From positions 1,426,001-1,490,000 of the forward strand of contig CAVVAH010000004.1 of NCBI GenBank assembly GCA_963746175.1: 64,000 nt of DNA. Direction: 5' to 3'. The position numbers and the translations under genes are program-made. Positions 1-8,249 of the stretch are shown piece after piece. Below the pieces are notes generated by a model that saw only the letters and a program-made list of their open reading frames with translations, was not told the origin of the DNA and searched no databases. Each line of letters opens with the position of its first letter. The first letter of the stretch is position 1. The stretch comes from CAVVAH01 sp963746175 (GTDB lineage Bacteria; Actinomycetota; Actinomycetes; JACCUZ01).

Positions 1-1356
1 CACCCCGGGCTCGAGCCCGACGAGCACACAGGCGTACAGGTCGGTGTCGCCGGCCGGGTCGTCCTGTCGCGCACCGGCGGCAAGCTCTGCTTCGCCACGT
101 TGCGCGACGGCACCGGCGAGCTGCAGGTGATGGTGTCGCTCGACGGGGTCGGCGAGGACGCGCTGGCCACCTGGAAGTCCGACGTCGACCTCGGCGACTA
201 CGTCGGCATCGAGGGCGAGGTCATCAGCTCACGCCGTGGCGAGCTGTCGGTGCAGGCCACCAGCTGGACGATGCTCGCGAAGGCGCTTCGCCCGCTGCCC
301 GACAAGCACAAGGGCCTCACCGACCCGGAGGCGCGGGTCCGGCTCCGCTACGTCGACCTCGCCGTCAACGCCGACAGCCGGCAGATGGTCCGCAACCGGG
401 CCACGGTGCTCAAGTCGGTGCGCGCCACCCTGGACCGGCACGACTTCCTCGAGGTCGAGACGCCGCTGCTGCAGCCGTTGCACGGTGGTGCGGCGGCGCG
501 GCCGTTCCGGACCCACCTCAACGCGTTCGACCAGACGATGTACCTGCGCATCGCGATCGAGCTCTACCTCAAGCGGCTGGTCGTCGGCGGGCTGGACCGG
601 GTCTACGAGATCGGCCGCAACTTCCGCAACGAGGGCGTCGACTCCACGCACAGCCCCGAGTTCACGATGCTCGAGGTCTACGAGGCGTACGGCGACTACG
701 GCACGATGGCCGAGCTCACGAAGGAGATCGTCGTCGACGCCGCTCGCGCTCTCGGCTCGACCGTTGTCCCGGACGGGCGTGGCGGCGAGATCGACCTCGA
801 GGGGGAGTGGCGGCACCTGCCGATCCTCGAGGCGGTCTCGGACGCGGTCGGGCAGGAGGTCGACGTCGACACCCCGGTCGAGGTCCTGCGCAAGCTCGCC
901 GACACGCACGACGTCGCGCTGCAGCCGGCCTGGAACGCCGCCGAGGTTCTCGTCGAGCTCTACGAGCAGCTGGTCGAGGACCACCTGCTCCAGCCGACGT
1001 TCGTCACCGACTACCCGGCCGCGGTGAAGCCGCTCGCGAAGCCGCACCGGTCGAAGCCCGGCCTGGTCGAGGCGTGGGACCTCATCGTCGGCGGCGTCGA
1101 GCTGGCGCCGGCGTACTCCGAGCTCAACGATCCCGTCGAGCAGCGCCGCCGGCTCGTGGAGCAGTCGGTCAAGGCCGCGGGCGGCGACCCCGAGGCGATG
1201 CAGCTCGACGAGGACTTCCTGCGGGCGATGGAGTACGGCATGCCCCCGCAGGGCGGGATGGGCCTGGGCATCGACCGGCTGATCCGGCTGCTCACCGGGG
1301 TGCCCTCACTGCGCGACACCATTGCGTTCCCGCTGCTGAAGCCGGAAGGGACCTGA
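1..1356 (+). CDS. lysS: Lysyl-tRNA synthetase, class II (5' end cut by window)
   Basis: This enzyme charges tRNA-Lys with lysine in the cytoplasm. The reading frame is open from base 1, so the N-terminus lies outside the window. What is present begins in the OB-fold anticodon-binding domain (GRVVLSRTGGKLCFATLRDG). It runs through class II motif 2 (YEIGRNFRNEGVDSTHSPEF) to motif 3 near the end (GMGLGIDRLIRLLTG). Only the first 50 or so residues of a typical LysRS of about 500 residues appear to be missing. The TGA stop is followed two bases later by a small GTG ORF. Family identification is secure. The MprF-fused LysX form is unlikely because this copy has no C-terminal extension, though the missing N-terminus cannot be examined. 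Confidence 0.96.
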   Translation, partial: HPGLEPDEHTGVQVGVAGRVVLSRTGGKLCFATLRDGTGELQVMVSLDGVGEDALATWKSDVDLGDYVGIEGEVISSRRGELSVQATSWTMLAKALRPLPDKHKGLTDPEARVRLRYVDLAVNADSRQMVRNRATVLKSVRATLDRHDFLEVETPLLQPLHGGAAARPFRTHLNAFDQTMYLRIAIELYLKRLVVGGLDRVYEIGRNFRNEGVDSTHSPEFTMLEVYEAYGDYGTMAELTKEIVVDAARALGSTVVPDGRGGEIDLEGEWRHLPILEAVSDAVGQEVDVDTPVEVLRKLADTHDVALQPAWNAAEVLVELYEQLVEDHLLQPTFVTDYPAAVKPLAKPHRSKPGLVEAWDLIVGGVELAPAYSELNDPVEQRRRLVEQSVKAAGGDPEAMQLDEDFLRAMEYGMPPQGGMGLGIDRLIRLLTGVPSLRDTIAFPLLKPEGT

Positions 1357-1357
1357 C

Positions 1358-1477
1358 GTGTCCGTGATCGAGGCCCTGCTGCCGCCCGTCGTCGTCTGCG
1401 CGGCGTTCGTCGCCATCCTGCTCGGCGTCAAGCGCTTCGCCGACCGGGAGAGTCGCGAGGAGCGCGACGAGCGCTGA
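1358..1477 (+). CDS. Small single-pass membrane peptide (39 aa), unknown function
   Basis: A short ORF starts at GTG 1358, one base after the lysS stop, so it is probably co-transcribed and translationally coupled. The peptide has a short N-terminus, one hydrophobic stretch (LLPPVVVCAAFVAILLGV) long enough to cross the membrane, and a highly charged tail of Arg, Glu and Asp. The layout suggests an N-out, C-in anchored peptide. No function can be assigned. Coding status rests on tight spacing, codon-position GC typical of the window and the clean membrane/charged-tail architecture. Confidence 0.55.
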   Translation: MSVIEALLPPVVVCAAFVAILLGVKRFADRESREERDER

Positions 1478-1483
1478 CCGCGT

Positions 1484-2230
1484 TCAGCCGAGGTCGTCGG
1501 GGCGGCCGGCCGCGAGGCGGGACCACTGCGAGATGGGCCGCCCGCCGGGCCGGTTGACGGCGCGGCCGTCGCCGTCGGTGCGCATCTGGGCGGACGTGGT
1601 GTTGAAGAACTTCTGCGGCCAGCCCTCGGGGGAGTCCTCCCAGGCCTCCTGGCGGCCGTAGACGGTCGTGTCGAGCAACCCGTAGGAGCTGCCCAGCACC
1701 TCCTGGCCGCGGGCGGTGGTCCAGTAGGTCTCGAAGACCCGGTCGTCGTCGCGCAGGTAGCTGACGCGCATGCCGAAGTGCCGACCCGCGACGAGCGCGT
1801 CGACCGACGCCGACGGCACCGAGTACCAGGGCATCTCCCACCCCATGAACTCCCGGTAGCGGTTGCTCTCGTCGAACGGCCCCTGGCACAGCACCGCGAA
1901 GGTCACGTCCCGCGCGTGCAGGTAGCCCAGCTCCAGCACCTGGCCGATGTTCATGGTGCAGCCCTCGCACTGGTGGGCCGCGGTCTCGCCGTCGTACCAC
2001 ATCATGAAGTACGCGACGAGCTGGCTCCGGCCCTCGAAGGCGTCGATCAGCGGCACGCTCCCGTGCGCCCCGACCACGGGTGTCGAGGCGTCGACCTCGA
2101 CCATCGGCAGCCGCCGGCGGGCCGCGGCGAGCGCGTCGCCCTCGCGGGTGTGCGCCTTCTCGCGCACCCGGAGCGCCTCGATCTGCTCCTGCCAGGTGTC
2201 ACGGTCGACGATCGGCGGCATGGCGGTCAT
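1484..2230 (-). CDS. DUF899 family thioredoxin-fold protein
   Basis: The product is about 248 aa. It has DUF899 features: an N-terminal helical segment (DRDTWQEQIEALRVREKAHT), a thioredoxin-like core with LVAYFMMWYDGE and a conserved Cys pair (HQCEGCTMNIGQ), then a C-terminal YWTTARGQE block. Members are predicted thioredoxin-like redox proteins of unknown substrate. Three candidate ATGs lie at 2236, 2230 and 2221. I chose 2230 because AGGGAG sits six bases upstream of it, while the same motif touches ATG 2236 directly. The gene is transcribed away from lsr2 and converges on the small lysS-linked ORF. Function beyond the family name is not known. Confidence 0.85.
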   Translation of the reverse strand: MTAMPPIVDRDTWQEQIEALRVREKAHTREGDALAAARRRLPMVEVDASTPVVGAHGSVPLIDAFEGRSQLVAYFMMWYDGETAAHQCEGCTMNIGQVLELGYLHARDVTFAVLCQGPFDESNRYREFMGWEMPWYSVPSASVDALVAGRHFGMRVSYLRDDDRVFETYWTTARGQEVLGSSYGLLDTTVYGRQEAWEDSPEGWPQKFFNTTSAQMRTDGDGRAVNRPGGRPISQWSRLAAGRPDDLG

Positions 2231-2448
2231 GTGCATCTCCCTGGGTGCTCGTCAGGCGATCTCGGAGGTAGGACGTCGGGCCCGCGGACTAACTCTTCGG
2301 GGCGCGGAACTCGGCACTGCCGGGAAATGCGAGCAGGCTGCCAAATCGTCGACAAATGGGTCGGTTGCATTTCCCCGGGACGCGAATTCCGGATAAACTC
2401 CGCCGCGAACTCCATTTCCACTGCCGATCCCGTCTGGAGAAATATCCC

Positions 2449-2778
2449 ATGGCACAGAAAGTGCAGGTCATCCTGGTCGACGACCTCGACGGCGGGAGCG
2501 CCGACGAGACCGTGTCCTTCGCGCTGGACGGGGTGGCCTACGAGATCGACCTGAGCGACAAGAACGCCGCCGGGTTCCGCGACTCGCTCGCGCAGTACGT
2601 CGGTCTGGCCCGTCGGGTCGGGGGCCGCGCCGCCGCCGGCCGCGGGACCTCGCGCCGCAAGGGCGGCGACAACCGGACCGCCCAGATCCGCGAGTGGGCC
2701 CGGTCCCACGGTCACAAGGTCAACGAGCGCGGCCGCATCCCGGCCACGGTCGTCGAGGCCTACGACAAGGCCCACTGA
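2449..2778 (+). CDS. lsr2: Lsr2-type nucleoid-associated protein
   Basis: Lsr2 is the actinobacterial H-NS analogue. It bridges and silences AT-rich, often foreign, DNA. The 109-aa product has the N-terminal dimerisation domain (QVILVDDLDGG, VAYEIDLSDKNA), a basic linker (ARRVGGRAAAGRGTSRRKGG), and a C-terminal DNA-binding domain (IREWARSHGHKVNERGRIPA) whose RGR loop inserts into the minor groove. The ORF is open further upstream, but ATG 2449 gives the canonical start MAQKV. The 150 bases before it are visibly more AT-rich than the rest of the window, with a loose TTGCAT (2365-2370)/GATAAA (2392-2397) promoter candidate. That fits the autoregulation known for this family, but binding here is inference. 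Confidence 0.95.
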   Translation: MAQKVQVILVDDLDGGSADETVSFALDGVAYEIDLSDKNAAGFRDSLAQYVGLARRVGGRAAAGRGTSRRKGGDNRTAQIREWARSHGHKVNERGRIPATVVEAYDKAH

Positions 2779-2834
2779 CCCCTCGTCCACCTCCCCGCGC
2801 CGGACCCAGCTCGACCACCACCCTGTCTGCGAGA

Positions 2835-3194
2835 TCAGTCGGCGACGAGGCAGAAGAGGTTGCCCTCGGGGTCGGCGAGCGTCCGCCAGGACTGCCCGTC
2901 CTGCTCGATGCTCGGCTCGACGAGCGTCGCGCCCAGCCCGACGGCGCGCTCGACCGCGGCCGGCAGGTCGTCGGCCGACGGGACGTGCAGGTCGAGGTGC
3001 AGCGTGTTCTTCGCCGGCCGCGGGTCGTCGGTGCGCTGCAGGACGAGGCGCGGCTGACCGGGTGCCATCGGCCGCAGCCCGACGTACTGCTGCCAGGTCC
3101 CGCGCACCTCGACGCCGAGCAGCGCGGACCAGAAGCCGGCCAGCGACTCCGGGTCGCGGCAGTCGATCGTCACGGCGTCCCAGCGCAGCTCCAT
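2835..3194 (-). CDS. VOC (glyoxalase/bleomycin-resistance) superfamily protein
   Basis: A 119-aa single-domain vicinal-oxygen-chelate protein. Visible signatures are AVTIDCRDPESLAGFWSALL at the N-terminus, HLDLHV in the middle and the closing WRTLADPEGNLFCLV. This is the short one-module type commonly annotated as a glyoxalase-like protein; its substrate is not predictable. The minus-strand frame stays open far into glpF on the opposite strand, so the long version is not credible. ATG 3194 is preceded by AGGA about ten bases upstream, while the alternative ATG 3203 would lie on that motif. It diverges from glpF, and the shared upstream region carries the glpF promoter and operator. Confidence 0.88.
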   Translation of the reverse strand: MELRWDAVTIDCRDPESLAGFWSALLGVEVRGTWQQYVGLRPMAPGQPRLVLQRTDDPRPAKNTLHLDLHVPSADDLPAAVERAVGLGATLVEPSIEQDGQSWRTLADPEGNLFCLVAD

Positions 3195-3259
3195 GCCGGC
3201 CATCCTGCCGCAGCGCCGGTTTCCCGTGTCCACGGTGCGGTTCGGACCCCTCGAAACCC

Positions 3260-3289
3260 TTGACAGCGCTCGTCGGTCCGGCCTAACTT
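3260..3289 (+). promoter_or_regulatory. Predicted promoter of the glpF-dha operon
   Basis: A perfect -35 TTGACA at 3260-3265 is separated by 18 bases from TAACTT at 3284-3289. Transcription would begin near 3296, just before the palindromic operator at 3302-3318. This is the best -35 hexamer I noticed in the window. Confidence 0.65.
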
Positions 3290-3301
3290 CACCGAAACAG
3301 C

Positions 3302-3318
3302 GTTCGACATCGTCGAAC
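3302..3318. promoter_or_regulatory. IclR-type operator, site 1 (glpF-dha operon)
   Basis: GTTCGACATCGTCGAAC is a perfect inverted repeat of two 7-bp arms around ATC. A near copy lies at 8215-8231, directly upstream of the iclR gene in this cluster. The site sits just downstream of the predicted start of transcription, where a bound repressor would block RNA polymerase. Assigning it to the local IclR protein is inference from the two-site pattern. Confidence 0.75.
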
Positions 3319-3410
3319 ACCCCCCGTGACGGGGATCCCCCTCGTCCGACCCTGCAGGGAGGTGGAGTCCACCCGCCCCGGCAGCGGCCGGGCTCCGGCA
3401 GGACGCCCGC

Positions 3411-4178
3411 ATGGAACAGAACACAGTCGCCCAGCGCTGGTTCGCCGAGGCCCTGGGCACCGGCTTCCTCGTCTTCATCGGGGCCGGCTCGGTCCCGGCC
3501 ACCCTCATCCTCGGCAACGCCGGCAAGGTGCCGTTCTCCATGGCCGACCTCGGGATGATCTCGTTCGCGTTCATGCTCGTGATCGTGGGCATGGTCTACG
3601 CCATCGGTCACATCTCCGGCTGCCACATCAACCCCGCCGTCACCGTCGCGCTGGCCGCGACCGGGAAGTTCCCGTGGAAGGACGTGCCCGGCTACGTCGC
3701 GGCGCAGGTCGTCGGCGCCACCGCGGGTGCGCTCGCCATCGTCGGCACCCTCGGCAAGACCGCCGCAGACCTCGGTCTCGGCATGACGACGTACGGCGAC
3801 AGCACGTCGTTCGGCCGCGCGACGTTCGCGGAGTTCATCGGCACGGCGCTGCTCGCGTTCGTCATCTTCGGCGTCATCGACGGCCGCGCGGTCCCCGGCT
3901 GGGCCGGGCTCGCGATCGGCTCGATCGTCTTCGCCATCATCATCGTCGTCGGTCCGGCGACCGGTGCCTCGCTCAACCCGGCCCGCTACCTCGGCCCGAT
4001 GTTCACCGGCGAGCTGTTCGACGCGACCGTGAAGTGGTCTCAGCTGCCGGCGTACTTCATCGGTGAGTTCGCCGGTGCCGCCGCCGGTGCGTTCGCGTAC
4101 CTGTTCGCCGCGAAGACCAAGCCGGCAACTGCCGTCCCCGCCCAAGGCACGCGCGTCGCGCAGGAGGTGTCCGCATGA
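3411..4178 (+). CDS. glpF: Aquaglyceroporin / glycerol uptake facilitator
   Basis: A 255-aa inner-membrane channel of the MIP family with six hydrophobic helices and the two half-helix motifs CHINPAVTVA (near residue 68) and SLNPARYLGP (near residue 188). It passes glycerol or similar small polyols such as dihydroxyacetone by facilitated diffusion. It is the first gene of an operon; its TGA overlaps the ATG of dhaK (ATGA at 4175-4178), so channel and kinase are translationally coupled. The start at ATG 3411 gives MEQNTVAQRWFAEALGTGFL, a typical MIP beginning. Aquaglyceroporin rather than strict water channel is inferred mainly from gene context. Confidence 0.93.
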   Translation: MEQNTVAQRWFAEALGTGFLVFIGAGSVPATLILGNAGKVPFSMADLGMISFAFMLVIVGMVYAIGHISGCHINPAVTVALAATGKFPWKDVPGYVAAQVVGATAGALAIVGTLGKTAADLGLGMTTYGDSTSFGRATFAEFIGTALLAFVIFGVIDGRAVPGWAGLAIGSIVFAIIIVVGPATGASLNPARYLGPMFTGELFDATVKWSQLPAYFIGEFAGAAAGAFAYLFAAKTKPATAVPAQGTRVAQEVSA

Positions 4179-5168
4179 AGAAGCTCATCAACGCACCCGA
4201 GGACGTCGTCACCGACGCCCTGAAGGGCATCGCCGCGGCGCACCCGTCGCTCGCGGTCGACGTCGAGGGCAAGGTCATCACCCGGGCCGGCGGTCCCACG
4301 CCGGGCAAGGTCGGCCTGGTGTCCGGCGGCGGCTCCGGCCACGAGCCGCTGCACGGCGGGCTTCGTCGGCTTCGGCATGCTCGACGCCGCCTGCCCCGGC
4401 GAGGTGTTCACGTCCCCGGTGCCGGACCAGATGCTCGCGGCGACCAAGGCCGTCGACGGCGGGGCCGGCGTGCTGCACATCGTCAAGAACTACACGGGCG
4501 ACGTCCTCAACTTCCAGATGGCGGCCGAGCTGGCCGCCGACGAGAACATCGAGGTCGCCTCTGTCGTGATCGACGACGACGTCGCGGTGCAGGACAGCCT
4601 CTACACCGCTGGTCGTCGCGGCACCGGTGCCACGGTCTTCGTCGAGAAGATCGCCGGCGCGCTCGCCGAGCAGAAGAAGGAGCTGAAGTCCGTCGCCGAC
4701 GTCGCGCGCGAGGTCAACGAGCGGTCCCGCTCGTTCGGCGTCGCGCTCACGGCGTGCGTCTCGCCGTCGACCGGCCAGCCCGGCTTCGACCTGCCGGACG
4801 ACGAGATCGAGCTCGGCGTGGGCATCCACGGCGAGCCGGGTCGGGTACGCGGACCGATCCGGTCGGCGCGCGAGATCGTCGAGGTGTCGCTCGGCGCGAT
4901 CGACGACGACCTGCCGCTGCAGGGCGAGCTGGCGGTCATGGTCAACGGGATGGGCGGCACGCCGCTGCTCGAGCTGTACATCGTGTTCGAGGAGGTCCGG
5001 AAGATCGTCGAGGCCAAGGGCGCCACCATCGCCCGCTCGCTGGTCGGCAACTACATCACCAGCCTCGACATGGCGGGCGCGTCCATCACCGTGCTGCGCC
5101 TCACCCCGGACCTGACCGCGCTCTGGGACGCTCCGGTGGAGACCCCCGCGCTGCGGTGGGGCCGCTGA
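4175..5168 (+). pseudogene. dhaK: Dihydroxyacetone kinase subunit DhaK, interrupted by a +1 frameshift
   Basis: DhaK binds dihydroxyacetone covalently through a histidine and hands it to DhaL-ADP for phosphorylation. The first 60 residues read normally (MKKLINAPEDVVTDAL to SGGGSGHEPLHGG). At about 4358-4361 one extra base shifts the frame; dropping it restores GFVGFGMLDAACPGEVFTS and the rest of the protein to TGA 5168. The active-site region (VGIHGEPGRVRGPIRSAREI) and C-terminus are intact, giving about 331 codons, the normal length. The intact neighbours and the single indel make a sequence error more likely than real inactivation. As written, no full-length DhaK is encoded. Confidence 0.85.
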
Positions 5169-5178
5169 GGAGCTGGCG

Positions 5179-5832
5179 ATGGAAGGGGTGCTGCTGGTGG
5201 ACGTCACGACCGTCCGCGCCTGGATCGACAAGGCCACGCACGACATCGAGGAGAACAAGGATCATCTGACCCACCTGGACTCGGCCATCGGCGACGCCGA
5301 CCACGGCGTCAACCTTGTGCGCGGCTTCCAGGCGGTCGGTGTCGCGCTCGACGAGAAGCAGCCGGCCACGCCCGGCGAGCTGCTCACCGCGGTGGGCAAC
5401 GCGCTGGTGTCCAAGGTCGGTGGCGCCTCCGGCCCGCTCTACGGCACCGCGTTCCGGCGCGCCGGCAAGGCGTTGGGCACCGCGCCCGACGTCGCGCCGG
5501 AAGCGCTGGGCGCGGCGCTGCTGGCGGCCCTGGAGGGCGTCCAGGGGCTGGGCGCCGCCGCCGAGGGGGACAAGACGATGGTCGACGCGCTCGCCCCGGC
5601 GGTCCGTGCCTACCAGCAGGCGCTGGCCGCCGGGGCGACCCTCGGGGCGGCGGCCGCCGCCGCGGCGGCCGCGGCCGAGAAGGGGGCCGAGGCGACGATC
5701 CCGATGCAGGCCCTCAAGGGCCGCGCCAGCTACCTGGGGGCGCGAAGCGTCGGCCACCAGGACCCCGGTGCCACCTCCACCGCCCTGCTGCTGGGCGCCC
5801 TGGCGTCCGTGCTGGAGGGCCAGGAGTCATGA
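5179..5832 (+). CDS. dhaL: Dihydroxyacetone kinase ADP-binding subunit DhaL
   Basis: DhaL carries a tightly held ADP that is rephosphorylated by the phosphotransferase protein DhaM and then phosphorylates dihydroxyacetone on DhaK. The 217-aa product shows the Mg/ADP-binding signature HLDSAIGDADHGVNL near residue 35, KVGGASGPLYGTAF near 77, and the glycine/alanine-rich lid region before LGARSVGHQDPGATST. Start ATG 5179 has GAGGAG eight bases upstream. Its TGA overlaps the ATG of the next gene, a PTS Enzyme I. That continuity argues for the PTS-dependent rather than the ATP-dependent form of the kinase. Confidence 0.94.
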   Translation: MEGVLLVDVTTVRAWIDKATHDIEENKDHLTHLDSAIGDADHGVNLVRGFQAVGVALDEKQPATPGELLTAVGNALVSKVGGASGPLYGTAFRRAGKALGTAPDVAPEALGAALLAALEGVQGLGAAAEGDKTMVDALAPAVRAYQQALAAGATLGAAAAAAAAAAEKGAEATIPMQALKGRASYLGARSVGHQDPGATSTALLLGALASVLEGQES

Positions 5833-7409
5833 CCTCGGAGCACGGCGGCAGCGGCTGCTCACCCGGCGCGGCGGTCGCGCCCGCCTGGCAGCCGCGCCGC
5901 GACCCGGTGACCGGCCCGGTCATCGCGTCGGCGGCGGAGGTCCGGGCTGCCTTCGCCGCAACCGCCGCCATGCTCGAGGGTGCTGCGGCCGGCCATCGGT
6001 CGGCCGGCGGCTCGACGTACGCCGGGATCCTCGAGGTCGAGGCGATGATCGCGCTCGACCCGTCGTTCGCCGACGCCGCCGTCGCCGCACTGGCCGACGA
6101 CGCGGTGGCGGCCGTCGGGGTCGCGGGGGAGCGGCACGCGGCGGCGCTCGAGGCGCTGCCCTCGGCCGAGCTGCGCGAGCGCGCTGCTGACGTGCGGGTC
6201 GTGGCCCGGTTCGTGCAGGACCGGCTGCTCGGGCGCGAACCCGCGGTTCCCCCGCCCGGACCCCTCGTGCTCGTCGCGGACGAGGTGGCCGCCCCGGACC
6301 TGCTGGCCCACGCCGAGCAGCTGGTCGCGGCCGTCTCCGTGCGGGGCGGTCCGAGCTCGCACGCGTCGATCGTGGCGAGGTCGCTCGGCATCCCCCTGGT
6401 CGTCGGCGTCGACCCCGCGGTGCTCGACCTGCCCGACGGGCTCCCGCTGCTCGTCGACGGCGACACCGGCCGGGTGGTCGCCGATCCCCGCCCCGGCGCG
6501 CCGTCCTCGCTGCCGCCGGAGTCCGACCCGGCCGAGGTCGCGCTGCGGCGTGCGCTGCCGCTGCGGACACCCGACGGGGACGAGGTGCGGCTGCTCGCCA
6601 ACGTCGCCTCCGCGGTCGAGGCGCGGCGCGCGGTCGAGCGCGGGGCGGTCGGCATCGGGCTGCTGCGCACCGAGCTCGCTCACCTCGACGCCGTGCACTG
6701 GCCGACCCGGTCGGAGCACGCCCGCGCACTCCGTCCCGTCCTGGCCGAGCTGGCCGGCCGGCCGGTGACCGTCCGGCTGCTGGACTTCACCCACGACAAG
6801 GTCCCGCCGTTCCTGGCCGGCCGGTCCGAGGAGTCCCTCGACCTGCTGCTGGCCGATCCCGACGCACTGGCCGCCCAGCTCGAGGCGGTGCTCGACGTCG
6901 GCCGTGAGGTCGAGCTGCACGTGCTGGTGCCGATGGTCGAGACGCCGGCCCAGCTGGTTGCCGTACGGCGCGCGCTGGCCGCCGCCGCGGAGACCGTCGG
7001 CGCCGCGTCCCTGCCGCCGCTCGGCGCGATGCTGGAGACGCCGGCCGCGATCAGCGGTCTTCCTGACCTCCTCGACGCGGCCGACTTCTTCTCGCTCGGC
7101 ACCAACGACCTGACGGCCTCGACGCTCGGCGTCCCGCGCACCGACCCGCGTACGGGTCCGGCGGCTGCCGCACGGCCCGAGGTGCTGGTGCAGGTCGCCC
7201 GGGCCGCGGAGCTGACCGGGAACGCGGGGCTGTCGCTCTCGGTGTGCGGCGACGCGGCCGCAGACGCGACGGTGCTGCCGCTGCTGCTCGCGGCCGGGGT
7301 GACGACGCTGAGCGTCGCGCCGTCCCGGCTGGACCACGTGCGCGCGCTCGTGCACGCCGCCGCTGCGGACCAGCGTCCGCTCGTCAGCTCCGGGGGTCGC
7401 GGTGCCTGA
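5829..7409 (+). CDS. PTS Enzyme I (phosphoenolpyruvate-protein phosphotransferase) dedicated to the Dha system
   Basis: It takes phosphate from PEP and passes it to HPr, then DhaM and DhaL. The 526-aa protein has the phosphohistidine swivel segment VRGGPSSHASIVARS (His178), the PEP-binding TIM barrel with IGLLRTELAHLD and VTVRLLDFTHDKV, the LETPAAISGLPDLL block, FFSLGTNDLTASTLG, and the catalytic Cys in LSVCGDAAAD. It is shorter than typical EI (about 570 aa), mostly at the N-terminal helical HPr-binding region. It overlaps dhaL by four bases and runs 26 bases into the convergent iclR gene. In E. coli this function is partly fused into DhaM; here it is a full separate enzyme. Confidence 0.9.
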   Translation: MTSEHGGSGCSPGAAVAPAWQPRRDPVTGPVIASAAEVRAAFAATAAMLEGAAAGHRSAGGSTYAGILEVEAMIALDPSFADAAVAALADDAVAAVGVAGERHAAALEALPSAELRERAADVRVVARFVQDRLLGREPAVPPPGPLVLVADEVAAPDLLAHAEQLVAAVSVRGGPSSHASIVARSLGIPLVVGVDPAVLDLPDGLPLLVDGDTGRVVADPRPGAPSSLPPESDPAEVALRRALPLRTPDGDEVRLLANVASAVEARRAVERGAVGIGLLRTELAHLDAVHWPTRSEHARALRPVLAELAGRPVTVRLLDFTHDKVPPFLAGRSEESLDLLLADPDALAAQLEAVLDVGREVELHVLVPMVETPAQLVAVRRALAAAAETVGAASLPPLGAMLETPAAISGLPDLLDAADFFSLGTNDLTASTLGVPRTDPRTGPAAAARPEVLVQVARAAELTGNAGLSLSVCGDAAADATVLPLLLAAGVTTLSVAPSRLDHVRALVHAAAADQRPLVSSGGRGA

Positions 7410-8181
7410 CGCGCTGGTCGGCAGCAGGCGTCCGGGTGGCGCCGAGGTCGCGGGACAGCGCCCGCGCCGTGTCGGTGACGGTGCGAGCGAGGCGCGACTT
7501 CGCCTGCCGGGCGAGCAGCCGCTCGGCCGGCCCGACCACACCCAGCGCGCCGACGACTCGTCCGGCATGGTCGACGATGGCCGACGCGATGCCGGCGTCG
7601 CCGACGTTCGCCTCCTGGTTCTCGACCGCGACGCCCTTGTCCCGCACGGCCTCAAGTGCCTTGCGCAGCGCGGCGGCGTCGGTGCGGGTACGCCCGGTCA
7701 GCGCGCGACGCGGGAGGTCGAGCAGCGCCTCCAGCTCACGCTCGGAGAGGCCCGCAGCGATGGCGTGGCCGAACGCCGTGGCGTGCCAGGGCACCGTCGC
7801 GCCGACCTCCAGGATCTGCACGGCGTCGTCCGGCCGGAACTCGTGGTGCACCACCATCACGGCGTCGTCGACGAGCACGCAGACCCAGACCGCCTCGTCG
7901 ACCTGGCCGGCGAGGGCGCCCGCCCGCAGCATCGAGCGGGCCCGCAGCTCGGAGCCCGCGAGGTACGCGTTGCCCAGCTGCAGCACCCGCGGACCGAGCG
8001 AGTAGCGGCCGGTCGCCACGTCCTGGCTCACCAGACCGCTCTGCTCCAGGGTGCGCAGCAGGCCGTGCACCGTCGGCTTGGCGAGGTCCAGCCGGGCGCC
8101 CAGCTCGGTGACGCCCAGCGTCGGGCTGCCCGACCCCAGCTCGTGCAGGATCCGGGCCGCGCGGTCCACGGACTGGATCAC
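7384..8181 (-). CDS. IclR-family transcriptional regulator (GylR-like)
   Basis: A 265-aa regulator. It has an N-terminal winged helix-turn-helix (AARILHELGSGSPTLGVTEL, LDLAKPTVHGLLRTLEQSGL) and a C-terminal IclR effector domain (VVHHEFRPDDAVQILEVGAT, PWHATAFGHAIAAGLSE, VGDAGIASAIVDHAG). IclR members related to GylR control glycerol genes in actinomycetes. It starts at GTG 8181, divergent from dhaM, with a palindrome at 8215-8231 in the shared gap that repeats at 3302-3318 before glpF. I infer that it represses both arms of the cluster and itself, with a glycolytic or triose intermediate as the likely inducer; the ligand is not visible in sequence. Confidence 0.92.
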   Translation of the reverse strand: MIQSVDRAARILHELGSGSPTLGVTELGARLDLAKPTVHGLLRTLEQSGLVSQDVATGRYSLGPRVLQLGNAYLAGSELRARSMLRAGALAGQVDEAVWVCVLVDDAVMVVHHEFRPDDAVQILEVGATVPWHATAFGHAIAAGLSERELEALLDLPRRALTGRTRTDAAALRKALEAVRDKGVAVENQEANVGDAGIASAIVDHAGRVVGALGVVGPAERLLARQAKSRLARTVTDTARALSRDLGATRTPAADQRVRHRDPRS

Positions 8182-8214
8182 CGGCAGGTCCCTTCGTCTC
8201 GGCTGTCACGAGGC

Positions 8215-8231
8215 GTTCAGCATCGTCGAAC
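8215..8231. promoter_or_regulatory. IclR-type operator, site 2 (iclR/dhaM divergent region)
   Basis: GTTCAGCATCGTCGAAC matches the perfect palindrome at 3302-3318 at 15 of 17 positions, with the right arm GTCGAAC and the ATC spacer identical. It lies between the divergent iclR and dhaM starts, so one bound dimer could control both. Confidence 0.7.
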
Positions 8232-8249
8232 ACGGACGAGGATAGAGCC

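Noticed and set aside
7244..8005. Plus-strand frames opposite the iclR gene
   Set aside because: Arg/Ala/Ser-rich shadows; the minus-strand IclR domains are unambiguous.
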